Shown here in pieces: positions 15,623 through 23,643 of a stretch of 46,677 nucleotides of DNA. The notes under the pieces are model-generated. The model saw only the letters and a program-made list of their open reading frames with translations. It was not told the DNA's origin and ran no database searches. The DNA is from Bacillota bacterium. GTDB lineage: Bacteria > Bacillota > Clostridia > Oscillospirales > Ruminococcaceae. Position numbers and translations under genes: made by a program. Location: the NCBI GenBank assembly GCA_029550985.1, contig JAKPGH010000268.1:1-46677 (forward strand), written 5' to 3'. The number at the start of each line of letters is the position of its first letter. Position 1 is the stretch's first letter.

Positions 15623-17185
15623 ATGAATAGGGTGGAAGCCATTTACGCGCGACAATCCATCGAAAAGAAAGACAGCTTGTCCATTGAGCAGCAAATCGAA
15701 CGTTGCAAGAAAAAAGCGGACAACCCGGAACGTTGTGAAATCTACCAGGAAAGCAAAAGCGGAAAAGACACAATTCACAGAGACCAATTCAACCGCATGA
15801 TGGAGGGGGTTCGCGCCGGAAGAATATCCAAGATTATCGTATACCGCCTGGACCGCATCAGCCGCAGCCTGGCCGATTTTGCAAAAATGTGGGACGAACT
15901 GAATACTTATGGCGTGCAGTTTGTCTCCTGCACGGAAGACTTTGATACCAGCACTCCCATGGGGGACGCCATGCTGAAAATTGCCATGGTGTTTGCCGAA
16001 ATGGAGCGAAAAATTATCGTACAGCGGGTGACCGATTCTTACTTTGCCCTTGCCCGGAAGGGCTTTTTTATGGGCGGTCCCACGCCGTTTGGCTTTACAA
16101 AAGTACAGTACCTTATCGACGGGAAACGCACCAAAGCTTTCCAAGCGGACCCGGCCAGCAAGGACGTCATCCTTCAAATGTTTACGCAGTATGCCACCTC
16201 GGACGTTTCCATCGGAGCGCTGGCTCGGCAATGCAAGGAACAGGGCATCCAATCGGCTCGCGGCACGTTTTTTACCTCCTCCTCCATTGGGAGAATCTTA
16301 AGACATCCCGTCTATGTCAAGGCGGATGAAAGAGTTTACGCGTATTTCAAAAGCAAAGGGGCCGCTCTTTACAATCCCATTGAGGATTTCTGTGGCATCA
16401 ACGGATGCTATTTATACGCGCCTCAACAACCTTATTCGAAGGATGCAAAAAAGAAAAGGAGCGGGAGAAAATTTTCGGATTTATCCAATACGCAAGTGAT
16501 TATTGCGCCCCACGAGGGCATTGTGCCTGCCGGCATCTGGCTCGCCTGCCAGGACAAATTGGACCGCAACAGGCAGGTGCCGTGTGTTCAAAGAGGCAAG
16601 CACACCTGGATGTCGGGACTGATGAAATGCGCCAATTGCCGTTTAGGTGTTACGGTGGTCAACAACAATCGGGGAAGAAACTATATCAACTGCTATGGAA
16701 GGAAAAAACACCAATGCCGGGGAAGGTCCTACCCATGGAGGTTGGATGAGATAGAGAGCGCAGCCGAACTTCAATTGTTCCATCGACTGCATCAATTAAA
16801 AACCGTTTCACCCATAGAAATCGATTTACCCGAGTCACAAGGGATATCTGAACTCCGAACTCAAATTATAAAAATAGAAGAGCAAATGGATAAAATTGAA
16901 CATGAAATTTTGTTGGCAACTTCGGATTCCATCCAAGCCAGATGGCGGCAAAAGCAAGCTGCGTTGCAAATGCAGTTGGATGAGTGCCGTACAAAATTTT
17001 CCGAGTTGCAAAGCGCTAGAAATGTCAAAAATCAAAAACAACATCAAAACGCGGACGTCGGTTCTATCATCCACAACTGGCAAACAATAGAGCTGGAAAC
17101 GAAAAAGCGCATCGCGAGAACTCTCATTGACTTTATCCTGGTCGGCGACAAGCGGGAAGATGGGGTACAGGTTTTTTTCAAGTAA
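15623..17185 (+). CDS. Large serine recombinase (site-specific integrase/excisionase)
   Basis: 520 aa, ATG 15623 after AGAGGTG. Residues 1-150: resolvase catalytic domain with the nucleophile Ser in IYARQS (~residue 12), YRLDRISRS and the EMERKIIVQRV arm. ~165-290: Recombinase domain (GGPTPFGF, SIGRILRHPVY). ~325-370: zinc ribbon with a CANC pair and later Cys residues. ~410-480: coiled coil, the module that controls synapsis direction. The C-terminus is full. The gene ends 37 bp from the right junction of the cwlJ insert, pointing at it, as integrases do. SpoIVCA, which excises skin from sigK, is a recombinase of the same class. Function on this element is inference, but position and intact domains support it. 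Confidence 0.95.
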   Translation: MNRVEAIYARQSIEKKDSLSIEQQIERCKKKADNPERCEIYQESKSGKDTIHRDQFNRMMEGVRAGRISKIIVYRLDRISRSLADFAKMWDELNTYGVQFVSCTEDFDTSTPMGDAMLKIAMVFAEMERKIIVQRVTDSYFALARKGFFMGGPTPFGFTKVQYLIDGKRTKAFQADPASKDVILQMFTQYATSDVSIGALARQCKEQGIQSARGTFFTSSSIGRILRHPVYVKADERVYAYFKSKGAALYNPIEDFCGINGCYLYAPQQPYSKDAKKKRSGRKFSDLSNTQVIIAPHEGIVPAGIWLACQDKLDRNRQVPCVQRGKHTWMSGLMKCANCRLGVTVVNNNRGRNYINCYGRKKHQCRGRSYPWRLDEIESAAELQLFHRLHQLKTVSPIEIDLPESQGISELRTQIIKIEEQMDKIEHEILLATSDSIQARWRQKQAALQMQLDECRTKFSELQSARNVKNQKQHQNADVGSIIHNWQTIELETKKRIARTLIDFILVGDKREDGVQVFFK

Positions 17186-17222
17186 TTATTTGTCTATCGT
17201 TGTGTTCAACCATCCAAAACGG

Positions 17223-17227
17223 TTCAC
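17223..17227. other. Right attachment-site core of the cwlJ element
   Basis: TTCAC, the copy matching 6802-6806. To its right is the start of cwlJ (minus strand); to its left, non-coding element sequence and then the recombinase. GTGTT at 17202-17206, 16 nt from the core, mirrors AACAC at the left end. Confidence 0.75.
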
Positions 17228-17282
17228 CACCTGCTTCGCACATGATCAGGCGGGCCAACAGCTCTCGATCGTTAAACGACAT
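17223..17282 (-). CDS. cwlJ: CwlJ cortex hydrolase, 5' part of a split gene (first 20 codons)
   Basis: Read on the minus strand from ATG 17282: MSFNDRELLARLIMCEAGGE, the family N-terminus with the catalytic Glu (residue 16) in the EAGGE motif. AGAGGTGAT lies ~10 nt upstream as ribosome site. After codon 20 the frame enters the element and reads 15 unrelated residues (PFWMVEH...) to a stop. Joined at GTGAA to the part at 6801-6424 it gives an unbroken 145-aa CwlJ. A sigma-E-like promoter precedes it. This short piece is easy to miss because it has no long ORF; it is what shows that the other part is half of an interrupted gene and not a simple decayed copy. Confidence 0.88.
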
Positions 17283-17337
17283 GGAATGATATCACCTCTT
17301 CCCTGGTTTTGCACACTTAGGCGATGGTATCATTATT

Positions 17338-17363
17338 ATTGTATGGAAAACCTTTTGTATGGT
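17338..17363 (-). promoter_or_regulatory. Sigma-E-type promoter of cwlJ
   Basis: On the minus strand, CATACAAT (17345-17338) is an exact sigma-E -10 consensus, ~55 bp before the cwlJ start. A weaker ACCATA (17363-17358) stands 12 bp further up as -35. Bacillus cwlJ is sigma-E dependent, which fits. The rest of 17364-17570 holds AT-rich sequence with short inverted repeats and no recognisable gene. Confidence 0.55.
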
Positions 17364-17570
17364 GAAAAAACCTGATGACAATCAGACTTTTTCGACTTTT
17401 GTTTTCTCTTGTCCCATCTTGAAAAGGGCCAAAAAGACAAAAAGAAAACCTTCAAAAAATAATGAAAGTTTTCTTCATTGCCCAAGTTTGGCCCAAGGCT
17501 TATATGTTTTTTCTTGCATGCCCCTAGGCAGGGGGGCAGCTCAATACTGGGTATTGCAATATCAAGATCC

Positions 17571-17619
17571 AAAAGCAGGCAGATAGGGCGGGAGTAACTG
17601 CCGCGCCGATTCTGCCTGC
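17571..17619 (-). terminator. Terminator of the yesMN-containing operon
   Basis: 9-bp stem GCAGGCAGA (17575-17583) with TCTGCCTGC (17611-17619), starting 1 bp after the regulator's stop on the minus strand and followed by TTTT (17574-17571). Confidence 0.8.
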
Positions 17620-17620
17620 C

Positions 17621-18397
17621 CTATAGCTGAGCGTTGAGAAACTTCATAGGTGAAGTGCCGATGTATTTTTTAAACACCTGAATAAAATACTTGTAGTCCT
17701 GAAAACCGACGGCTTCCGCCACCTCGTACACCTTCATATTTGTGTTCCCAAGCAGGCTCAGGGACTTGCGGATGCGGTATCGGTTGACAAAATCGTTGAA
17801 GGTGTAACCTGTCTCCTCCTTAAACTTTGCATTCAGGTAGGAAACGCTGGCTCCCAAAGATTCGCTCAGGTCGGTGATGGAGAGCTTGTCGGCATAGTGA
17901 GCCTGCACATGCTCTATCATGGCGGCAACATGTCGGTTTTTGGGAGGACGGATGCTCATGCCATCCAATGGAAGCATGTCTGTGTTGGGCCGCTGCAGTC
18001 CCTCCAGCTTTTTCAGGGTGCGCTTTACTTCCAGCCGGCCGGCGATTTTGCGCACCGCCTGTGCCAACTCATCCGGATCCAGAGGCTTGAGAAAGTATTC
18101 TGCTACCCCCAGGGAAATTGCCTTTTTGGCATATTCAAACTCATCATAGCCCGACATGATGATTACTTCACCATCCCAGGATCCCCGGGATTGTTCCAGC
18201 ATTTCGATCCCGCTGGCAAAGGGCATCCGCACGTCGGTTACCACGATATCCGGCTGCAGGCTTCTGATTTAAGCGGCGCCTTCCCGTCCGTTGGCGGCCT
18301 CGCCGACTACAATACAGCCCAAAGCCATCCAGTCCACAAGATACACCAGTCCCTTGCGGATTCTTTCTTCGTCTTCTACCACCAGCACCTTATACAT
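17621..18397 (-). pseudogene. YesN-type AraC response regulator with an in-frame stop at codon 43
   Basis: Expected product 258 aa. From ATG 18397: receiver domain with acidic pair in VVEDEERIRKG, then codon 43 is TAA (18269-18271) in EGAA-stop-IRSLQPDIVVTDVRMP. The frame then continues without a shift through the phospho-acceptor Asp (TDVRMP), the SGYDEFEYA and FLKPLD blocks, and a full AraC helix-turn-helix domain to LNAQL. One base change (TTA to TAA, Leu to stop) explains it. A GTG at 18244 could restart a receiver-truncated protein, which would keep the Asp but lose the first strand and acidic pocket. It overlaps the kinase gene by 8 bp. Either a real inactivation, strain-level variation, or a base-call error; I cannot separate these here. 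If dead, the kinase has no cognate partner in this window. Confidence 0.85.
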
Positions 18398-20105
18398 CCT
18401 TATCTCCTCCCCGATAAGGTATCACCACCTGGATTTTCATACCGTGATTGTAAACGCTTTGCAGTGTAATACCGTATTCTTCCCCATACATCAACTGGAT
18501 GGTGCGGTGCACGTTGTAAAGGCCGATATGCTCGGGCGTTGCGCTGTTATGCTGCAGCATCTGCTGTAGTTCGTACAGCTGCCCGGGGCCTACTCCCTGC
18601 CCGTTGTCCACAATGGTAAAGCAGATTCTATCATCCAGCCGAAATCCCCGCAGCTGCACATACATGTACTCGGCTTTTTCCGCGTTGTGGACAATGCTGT
18701 TTTCAATCAGTGGCTGCAACAGAAGCTTGGGGACTTTGCAATGGAGAAGCTCCGGCTCCACCTCCACCGAGCATTCCAGCCGGGAGCCGTAACGGCTCTT
18801 TTGCAGCATCAGATAGGTTTCGATATACTCAAGGTCTGTGCTCAGCTCGACCTCTACCCGGCCGTAGTTAATGGAATAGCGCATCAGTTTGGAAAGCCCT
18901 ACCACGATACGGCTGGCTTCCTTTGGATCCATGAGGATAACGTACTTTAAATTTTCCAAAAGATTAAAGAGAAAGTGGGGGTTGAATTGACCCTCCAGAT
19001 GGGTAATCTCCATTACCCTGCGCCGTTCGGCCAGCTCCACGTTTTTTTCGATCAGGCCTTGCATTTGGTTCATCATCTCGTTAAAGGCATCGTAAAGCTG
19101 TTGGAATTCCGTAAAAGTATCCGTTGGAATCCGGTAGGAGATGTTACCTTTTTGACATTCGCTGACGGCGGTAAGCAGATTTTGCATGGCCTGCTGGTTT
19201 TTATAAATGGTCTTTTTAGCGGTAAAAAAGATAACCAAAAGAGCCAGCAGGGTAAGGGCTCCCGTGGCAGTGATTGCCGCATAGGTGGAAACGGCGCGGG
19301 TGGAAATATTGCCGAAGGTATATACCTCCAACCCAAATCCGGCGGCGGAGCGGGTGACGTAAAAGGGTTTGCTGTTCAATTCCAGGATCCCTTCTGTCAC
19401 ATGGCGGGAAGCAAAGACGTCGGGCCGCCACTGCATATCCCTTGCCACGCCGTGAAGGGTGGAGGCAATCACCCGGTTTTGAGCATCCACTACCACTACG
19501 CCGTCTACCGGTTCCTGCCAGAGCATCTTTTCCACAGCACTTTCGCCGATGCAAAAAAACAAAAAACCCGCCGCCCTGTTCTGCTGGCGCACCGCCACTG
19601 CAAAATGGCAGATGGTGCTCTGACCACCGCCAAACAACACGTCATCAGCGGCGCAAATTACCGAGCTGGGGCTTTTTTGCAACTGTTCCATACTTCGGTT
19701 AAAGCTGGGGCTGCTCTTGCAGTAGTCCAGGTTCTCCTCCAGCAAATTGCTGTGTATCATCTGCCCGTTGAGATCGGTCAAAAAGTAGTAACAGGGAATG
19801 GGTTGTTGCTGGACCGCCTTTTCCAGCTTGATGCCGGCCGGCCGACTATTTCCCTGGGTTACTGCCTGCAATAAATCCAGATCCACGGAAAATTCCCGCA
19901 TCAATTCATCCAGCTCACCATATATCCGGCGGGTCATGGTGCGGACATGGTCGTTGCTGGACTGGTTGGCCCTTTCCACATAGATTCGGCCTGTGCCCCA
20001 CATTACTGTAATAAGCAAGACAAACAACACCACGACAGTGGCGGCACATCCCACAAAAAACAGTGTCAAATGATGGCAGTATGTGCGGGAACGAAACAGC
20101 TTCAT
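18390..20105 (-). CDS. YesM-type sensor histidine kinase
   Basis: 571 aa; ATG 20105 has GGAGG upstream. Membrane segment ~15-37, an extracytoplasmic sensor domain (~40-280, dCache-like by size), second membrane segment (~285-310), HAMP-like linker, then the LytS/YesM His_kinase domain with the phospho-acceptor His377 in QFNPHFLFN, LLQPLIENSIVHN (N box) and DNGQGVG (G1 box). YesM kinases sense extracellular sugars or, with a binding protein, the substrate of a nearby ABC transporter. Here the ABC genes lie just upstream in the same direction, so this kinase probably senses what they import. Partner regulator follows with 8-bp overlap. Confidence 0.93.
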   Translation of the reverse strand: MKLFRSRTYCHHLTLFFVGCAATVVVLFVLLITVMWGTGRIYVERANQSSNDHVRTMTRRIYGELDELMREFSVDLDLLQAVTQGNSRPAGIKLEKAVQQQPIPCYYFLTDLNGQMIHSNLLEENLDYCKSSPSFNRSMEQLQKSPSSVICAADDVLFGGGQSTICHFAVAVRQQNRAAGFLFFCIGESAVEKMLWQEPVDGVVVVDAQNRVIASTLHGVARDMQWRPDVFASRHVTEGILELNSKPFYVTRSAAGFGLEVYTFGNISTRAVSTYAAITATGALTLLALLVIFFTAKKTIYKNQQAMQNLLTAVSECQKGNISYRIPTDTFTEFQQLYDAFNEMMNQMQGLIEKNVELAERRRVMEITHLEGQFNPHFLFNLLENLKYVILMDPKEASRIVVGLSKLMRYSINYGRVEVELSTDLEYIETYLMLQKSRYGSRLECSVEVEPELLHCKVPKLLLQPLIENSIVHNAEKAEYMYVQLRGFRLDDRICFTIVDNGQGVGPGQLYELQQMLQHNSATPEHIGLYNVHRTIQLMYGEEYGITLQSVYNHGMKIQVVIPYRGGDKDV

Positions 20106-20142
20106 GTTTTCCTCCTGGAAAATCATGTAACACTATGTTATA

Positions 20143-20151
20143 ATCATACCA
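20143..20151 (-). promoter_or_regulatory. Possible extended -10 promoter for yesMN
   Basis: TGGTATGAT on the minus strand, ~40 bp before the kinase start and after a terminator. No convincing -35 box. It would allow the two-component genes to be made separately from the transporter. Confidence 0.35.
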
Positions 20152-20215
20152 TAATTTGTAAAACGTGAAAAGATGAAATACAATGGTCGTTCTTAGGTGG
20201 AGAAAGCGCATAGGC

Positions 20216-20251
20216 AGAAAACCCGCTGTCGGATGTGTCCGGCGGCGGGTT
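20216..20251 (-). terminator. Terminator after the PHP phosphatase gene
   Basis: Stem AACCCGC (20220-20226) with GCGGGTT (20245-20251) and an inner GTCGGA/TCCGGC stem; followed by TTTC on the minus strand. It begins 12 bp after the phosphatase stop. Confidence 0.75.
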
Positions 20252-20263
20252 GTGCTTAGAGGT

Positions 20264-21004
20264 TCATGATTGGCTTTGGATTCGAAAAGGCTTTCGGCGA
20301 TACTGGTGTAAATAGTAGTCCAGCTGTTCCACGGTGGAATTAATAATCAGCTTTGGAGGGAACTTTAATTCCTCTAAAACGGCAAGAGCCAGACTGTGGT
20401 TGCCCACATCGGTGCAAAAATGGGCGTCGGAGCTGACAGCCACCGGAACCTCGTATTCCATACAGTACCGCAAAATGGAGACATAGTTATCCCGGCTTTC
20501 GGGACGGGAATGGAAGGTGTTGTTGTTGATTTCTACAATCTTGCGGTGTTCTTTAAAGGCTTTGATCACCGGTTCAATCTCAAAGGCAAAACGCAGATCA
20601 CCGCAATGGCCGATCATATCCACATAAGGGTTTTGGGCAATGGCCAGCCAGGCATTGGTATGGGCCTGCACCGTAGCAGGAGGCAGTGTGTAGGGATGCA
20701 TGGAGACAATCACCCAATCCAACCATTCCAAAATAGAATAGTCTACGTCCAGCTTGCCGTTGTAATCGATGATGTTGGCCTCCACCCCCTTTAAAACTCG
20801 CACACCCTCCACCATGGCAGGGAGTTTCTTCTGCTTGGAAATATTCCAAATATGGGGAGAATCGGGAATGGCGGGACCGTGGTCGGTATTGGCCAGAGCA
20901 CAAAAGCCTTTTCGAGCGGCTATGACGATGTTTTCGTACAATGAGCTGTAGGCGTGCTGAGAAGCGTGGGTGTGGGTGTGCAGGTCTGCTACAATGGGAA
21001 TCAT
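20264..21004 (-). CDS. PHP-domain phosphatase (YcdX-like)
   Basis: 246 aa, complete PHP fold. Metal-binding motifs in order: DLHTHTHAS (residues 7-15), NTDHGPA, GVEANI, SMHP, IGHCGD, EINNN and SSDAH. This set and spacing match the YcdX/YmdX trinuclear-zinc PHP phosphatases rather than polymerase PHP domains or histidinol phosphatase. YcdX-type enzymes remove phosphate from small organic substrates. It lies between an ABC binding-protein gene and a sensor kinase gene, on the same strand, which suggests that it dephosphorylates an imported or transport-derived compound. Substrate unknown. Confidence 0.88.
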   Translation of the reverse strand: MIPIVADLHTHTHASQHAYSSLYENIVIAARKGFCALANTDHGPAIPDSPHIWNISKQKKLPAMVEGVRVLKGVEANIIDYNGKLDVDYSILEWLDWVIVSMHPYTLPPATVQAHTNAWLAIAQNPYVDMIGHCGDLRFAFEIEPVIKAFKEHRKIVEINNNTFHSRPESRDNYVSILRYCMEYEVPVAVSSDAHFCTDVGNHSLALAVLEELKFPPKLIINSTVEQLDYYLHQYRRKPFRIQSQS

Positions 21005-21147
21005 CGAAAGCCGGGGCTCCTTTCCTAAAACAGATGGGGAAGACTTATCCCATAACGCAATAAAGTTCGGATGCCTTGGTGAAAAACCCAGAACAGTCCA
21101 ACGATTTGTTTTCCTGAGCAGAAGCCGCGGAAGCGTTCCGCCAAGTA

Positions 21148-21186
21148 GACACTATGGGGAGAACCGGGAGTCCTCCCCATAGTGTC
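21148..21186 (-). terminator. Strong stem-loop 3' of the binding-protein gene
   Basis: Perfect 14-bp stem (21148-21161 with 21173-21186), 16 bp after the binding-protein stop, without a T run on either side. More likely an mRNA-stabilising or partial-termination structure, as often found after binding-protein genes to raise their level, than a full terminator. Confidence 0.6.
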
Positions 21187-21201
21187 ATAGTGCCGGTACT
21201 T

Positions 21202-22443
21202 TTATCTATGGGCGATCCAGTAGTCCCTTACATCTTGAATATTGTGGTAAACGTAGTCAAAGTCGGTAGGCCACAAGGGAATATCCGCCAGTTCCAGATT
21301 GCCTTCGGGGTTGGGGGTTTCGGGACGTACAGGCCAGGTTCCCAGAGTGGCAAAGGGAGAAAAGCCGCGGCCCTTGCCATCTTCGCCGCCCAGCAAATAT
21401 TTAATGAACAATTTGGCGCCATTAGGATGATTGCATTCGTTTACCACGGCCAGGAAGTTCATGGCATAAATTCCGTTGGAAGGGGTCATGGTCAGGGGGG
21501 CGTAATCGATTTTATAACCTTTTTCATCCCGCTGACGCAGTTTGACGGAGGAGGCATAGCCTACGGGAGGATTGGTTTGGCCTGGAGCGCCGACCATTTC
21601 GATCACTTCGTCGGAGCCTTTGGCCATGATGGGATCGTTGGCCAAAAAGCGCTTGATAAAGGCGTGGGCGGCGGTAGGCTCATCGGGTTTCAGCACAATG
21701 TCAGTGCCAAAGTAGTTTTTATAATCTTCGGCCATGTCGTCGGCATGTTGCACCATGGTGGTGAACATGGCCAGATAAGCCATGTTGTCGGCGGCATCTT
21801 GGAAGACAAAACGGCCTTTCCATTCCGGAGTGGTCAACTGCCACCAAGAGGTGAGGGGGCATTCATCGTACACTTCGGTATTGTAGAACCACAGGTTCAG
21901 CTCGAACAAAAGAGGAGTCATGGCCATATACTCTGGGTTCACGTTGGCGAAAATGGATGCCGGCTGATAGTTGTGCAGGATGCCCTCTCCGATGTAATCC
22001 AGCAGATATTCTCCCACCTGTTCTTTGGAGTGAATAATGTCGGCAGTGCGAATACCGGCCTCGTATTCACGAGTGAACTTTTCCATCAATTCGCCAGATG
22101 AGATGTCGTAAGGGGTAAGGGTCATGCCGGGATAGTCTTCCTCAAACATGGCCTTCACCTTTTCCATGCGGCTGGAAATGGTGTAGATGACAACTTCTCC
22201 TCCCTCTTCCAGAGCTTTTTTATAAAGCTCCTCCATCGGCTCGTCCAAATGAAGGCCAACTTGTGTGGCCCAATCGGCAGGGACTTGTTCCGGGGATGCC
22301 TCACTGCTGCTGGAGCTGACGGAAGTGCTCTGGGCGGGAGCCGACCCGGCAGACGGCTGGGGTTCGATCTTCTGGCAGCCTGCAAGGCTCAGTACCAGAC
22401 TCAGGGACAGGACAACGGCGGCAATTCGCTTTAGTTTTTTCAC
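21202..22443 (-). CDS. ABC transporter substrate-binding lipoprotein (AfuA/FbpA-type)
   Basis: 413 aa. I chose GTG 22443, with GGAGG 8 nt upstream; this gives a standard lipoprotein signal (KKLKR, hydrophobic run, LSLAGC lipobox, Cys ~21). After a Ser/Pro linker comes a type 2 periplasmic-binding fold: VVIYTISSRMEKVKAMFEEDYPG, ADIIHSKEQVGEYLLDYI, a TPEWKGRFVFQD block and a GANAKLF-like NGAKLFIKYLLGG end. This is the ferric-iron/sugar-phosphate/2-aminoethylphosphonate branch; the Tyr pair that binds ferric iron in FbpA is not obvious. With a PHP phosphatase beside it, a phosphorylated organic ligand is more likely than iron. Followed by a strong stem-loop. Confidence 0.87.
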   Translation of the reverse strand: MKKLKRIAAVVLSLSLVLSLAGCQKIEPQPSAGSAPAQSTSVSSSSSEASPEQVPADWATQVGLHLDEPMEELYKKALEEGGEVVIYTISSRMEKVKAMFEEDYPGMTLTPYDISSGELMEKFTREYEAGIRTADIIHSKEQVGEYLLDYIGEGILHNYQPASIFANVNPEYMAMTPLLFELNLWFYNTEVYDECPLTSWWQLTTPEWKGRFVFQDAADNMAYLAMFTTMVQHADDMAEDYKNYFGTDIVLKPDEPTAAHAFIKRFLANDPIMAKGSDEVIEMVGAPGQTNPPVGYASSVKLRQRDEKGYKIDYAPLTMTPSNGIYAMNFLAVVNECNHPNGAKLFIKYLLGGEDGKGRGFSPFATLGTWPVRPETPNPEGNLELADIPLWPTDFDYVYHNIQDVRDYWIAHR

Positions 22444-22502
22444 CTGTAATACCTCCATTTTTTTAATTTGACGCATCTCAGATGCCTTGGGGAAACAGAG
22501 TC

Positions 22503-23636
22503 TTACTCCTCCGCTTCGGAGGTGGCCCGTTTGATCAGCCTGCCGGTTTCCTTGTGGAAAATGTTGATGGATTCCGGATTGATCTGCATCCAGACAGGTT
22601 GGTCGGCGGCGTAGTTCTTGAGCCCAATCTGTTTGGCCAACAGCTGCACGTCCCCCACCCAAAGCTGCAAGAGGGTTTCGGAACCTGCCGGCATGGCGGA
22701 ATAAATGTTGGCGGGGATACCCGCTGCAGTTTCCTGGCGGGAAATTTCAATCTGCTCGGGGCGGACCCCCACCACACAATCAAACAAACCGTCACCAGGC
22801 ATCTCGTTGGTAAAGGTATCCGCGTTAAACTGGTGGATTCCCAAAACTGATTCCACTGTGAGCAGGTCCCCGGCACGTTGGGCTTTTCCGGGAATAAAAT
22901 TGATTCTGGGGTTTCCGATAAAATCGGCAATACGAAGGGAAGCGGGGTTCTGGTAAACCTCCATAGGGGTGTTCACCTGCTCCAGCACGCCGTCGAAAAA
23001 GATGGCGATTTTGGTGGACATGGTCAAAGCCTCCACCTGATCGTGGGTGACATAAATGATGGTGGCACCCAGTTCCCGGTGAAGCCGCTTAAGTTCGCTG
23101 CGCATATCCACCCGCAACTTGGCATCCAGATTGGACAAAGGCTCATCTAGTAAGAGCACCTTAGGCTCCGAGACAATCGCTCGGGCAATGGCCACCCGCT
23201 GCTGCTGCCCCCCGGAAAGCTCGGACGGGTAGCGCTGGGCAAGCTCACTGATGCGCATCCGCTCCAGGGCATTTTGTACCCGCTGGGCAATTTGAGCCTT
23301 GGGTACCTTTTCGACTTTGAGACCAAAGGCTACATTGTCAAATACCGTCATGTGGGGCCAAAGAGCATAGCTCTGAAACACCAGATTCAGTCCGCGCTTG
23401 GCGGGATCTTCATAAAAGCGCTCTTTGGCGTTGACTACTTCCCGCTCGTCCATATAGATGTTGCCGGATTGCGGCTTTTCCAGTCCCGCAATCACACGCA
23501 GAGTGGTGGTCTTCCCACAGCCGGAAGGTCCCAGCAGGGTCATAAAGTCTCCGTCTTCCACCACCAGGTTCAGGTCTTTTAAAACATGATTGGAGCCATA
23601 GTATTTATTGATTTCGCTCAGCACAATTCTGCTCAT
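22503..23636 (-). CDS. ABC transporter ATPase (FbpC/PotA-type with TOBE domain)
   Basis: 377 aa, start ATG 23636 (the open frame extends further but lies inside the permease gene). Walker A LGPSGCGKTT (~residues 36-45), Q-loop FQSYALWPHM, signature LSGGQQQRVAIARAI, Walker B VLLLDEPLSNLD, H-loop VTHDQ, then a TOBE-type C-terminal domain. The family drives import of iron, polyamines, thiamine or phosphorylated organics. It starts 7 bp after the permease stop and lies 59 bp before the binding-protein start, so all are co-transcribed. Confidence 0.93.
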   Translation of the reverse strand: MSRIVLSEINKYYGSNHVLKDLNLVVEDGDFMTLLGPSGCGKTTTLRVIAGLEKPQSGNIYMDEREVVNAKERFYEDPAKRGLNLVFQSYALWPHMTVFDNVAFGLKVEKVPKAQIAQRVQNALERMRISELAQRYPSELSGGQQQRVAIARAIVSEPKVLLLDEPLSNLDAKLRVDMRSELKRLHRELGATIIYVTHDQVEALTMSTKIAIFFDGVLEQVNTPMEVYQNPASLRIADFIGNPRINFIPGKAQRAGDLLTVESVLGIHQFNADTFTNEMPGDGLFDCVVGVRPEQIEISRQETAAGIPANIYSAMPAGSETLLQLWVGDVQLLAKQIGLKNYAADQPVWMQINPESINIFHKETGRLIKRATSEAEE

Positions 23637-23643
23637 ATGACAT

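Larger units (their letters stand above)
6802..17222 (+). mobile_element. 10.4-kb intervening element inside cwlJ, with serine recombinase
   Basis: The insert splits cwlJ after codon 20 and is bounded by one copy of TTCAC at each junction (6802-6806 and 17223-17227), giving a 10,421-bp unit. It encodes, left to right: a leftward terminator, a GNAT acetyltransferase, a cobalamin riboswitch with a 44-aa ORF and cbiB-cobD-cbiP, a PflX-like radical SAM enzyme (minus), a FeoA-FeoB fusion, a 65-aa ORF and a large serine recombinase ending 37 bp from the right junction. There are no phage structural, replication or conjugation genes. Exact excision would restore an intact 145-aa CwlJ frame. Layout matches skin-type elements, known from sigK and spsM in Bacillus. 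Excision itself cannot be seen in sequence. Confidence 0.85.

Noticed and set aside
6802..17222. Prophage or ICE identity for the insert
   Set aside because: No capsid, portal, terminase, replication, relaxase or secretion genes are present.
17281..17345. Loose inverted repeat (AATGATATCACC and GGTATCATT) upstream of the cwlJ stub as an operator
   Set aside because: Arms are gapped and unequal, and the region is better explained by the ribosome site and promoter.
22444..22662. Earlier start of the ABC binding protein
   Set aside because: The extra 73 residues overlap the ATPase gene and precede a perfect lipoprotein signal starting at GTG 22443.
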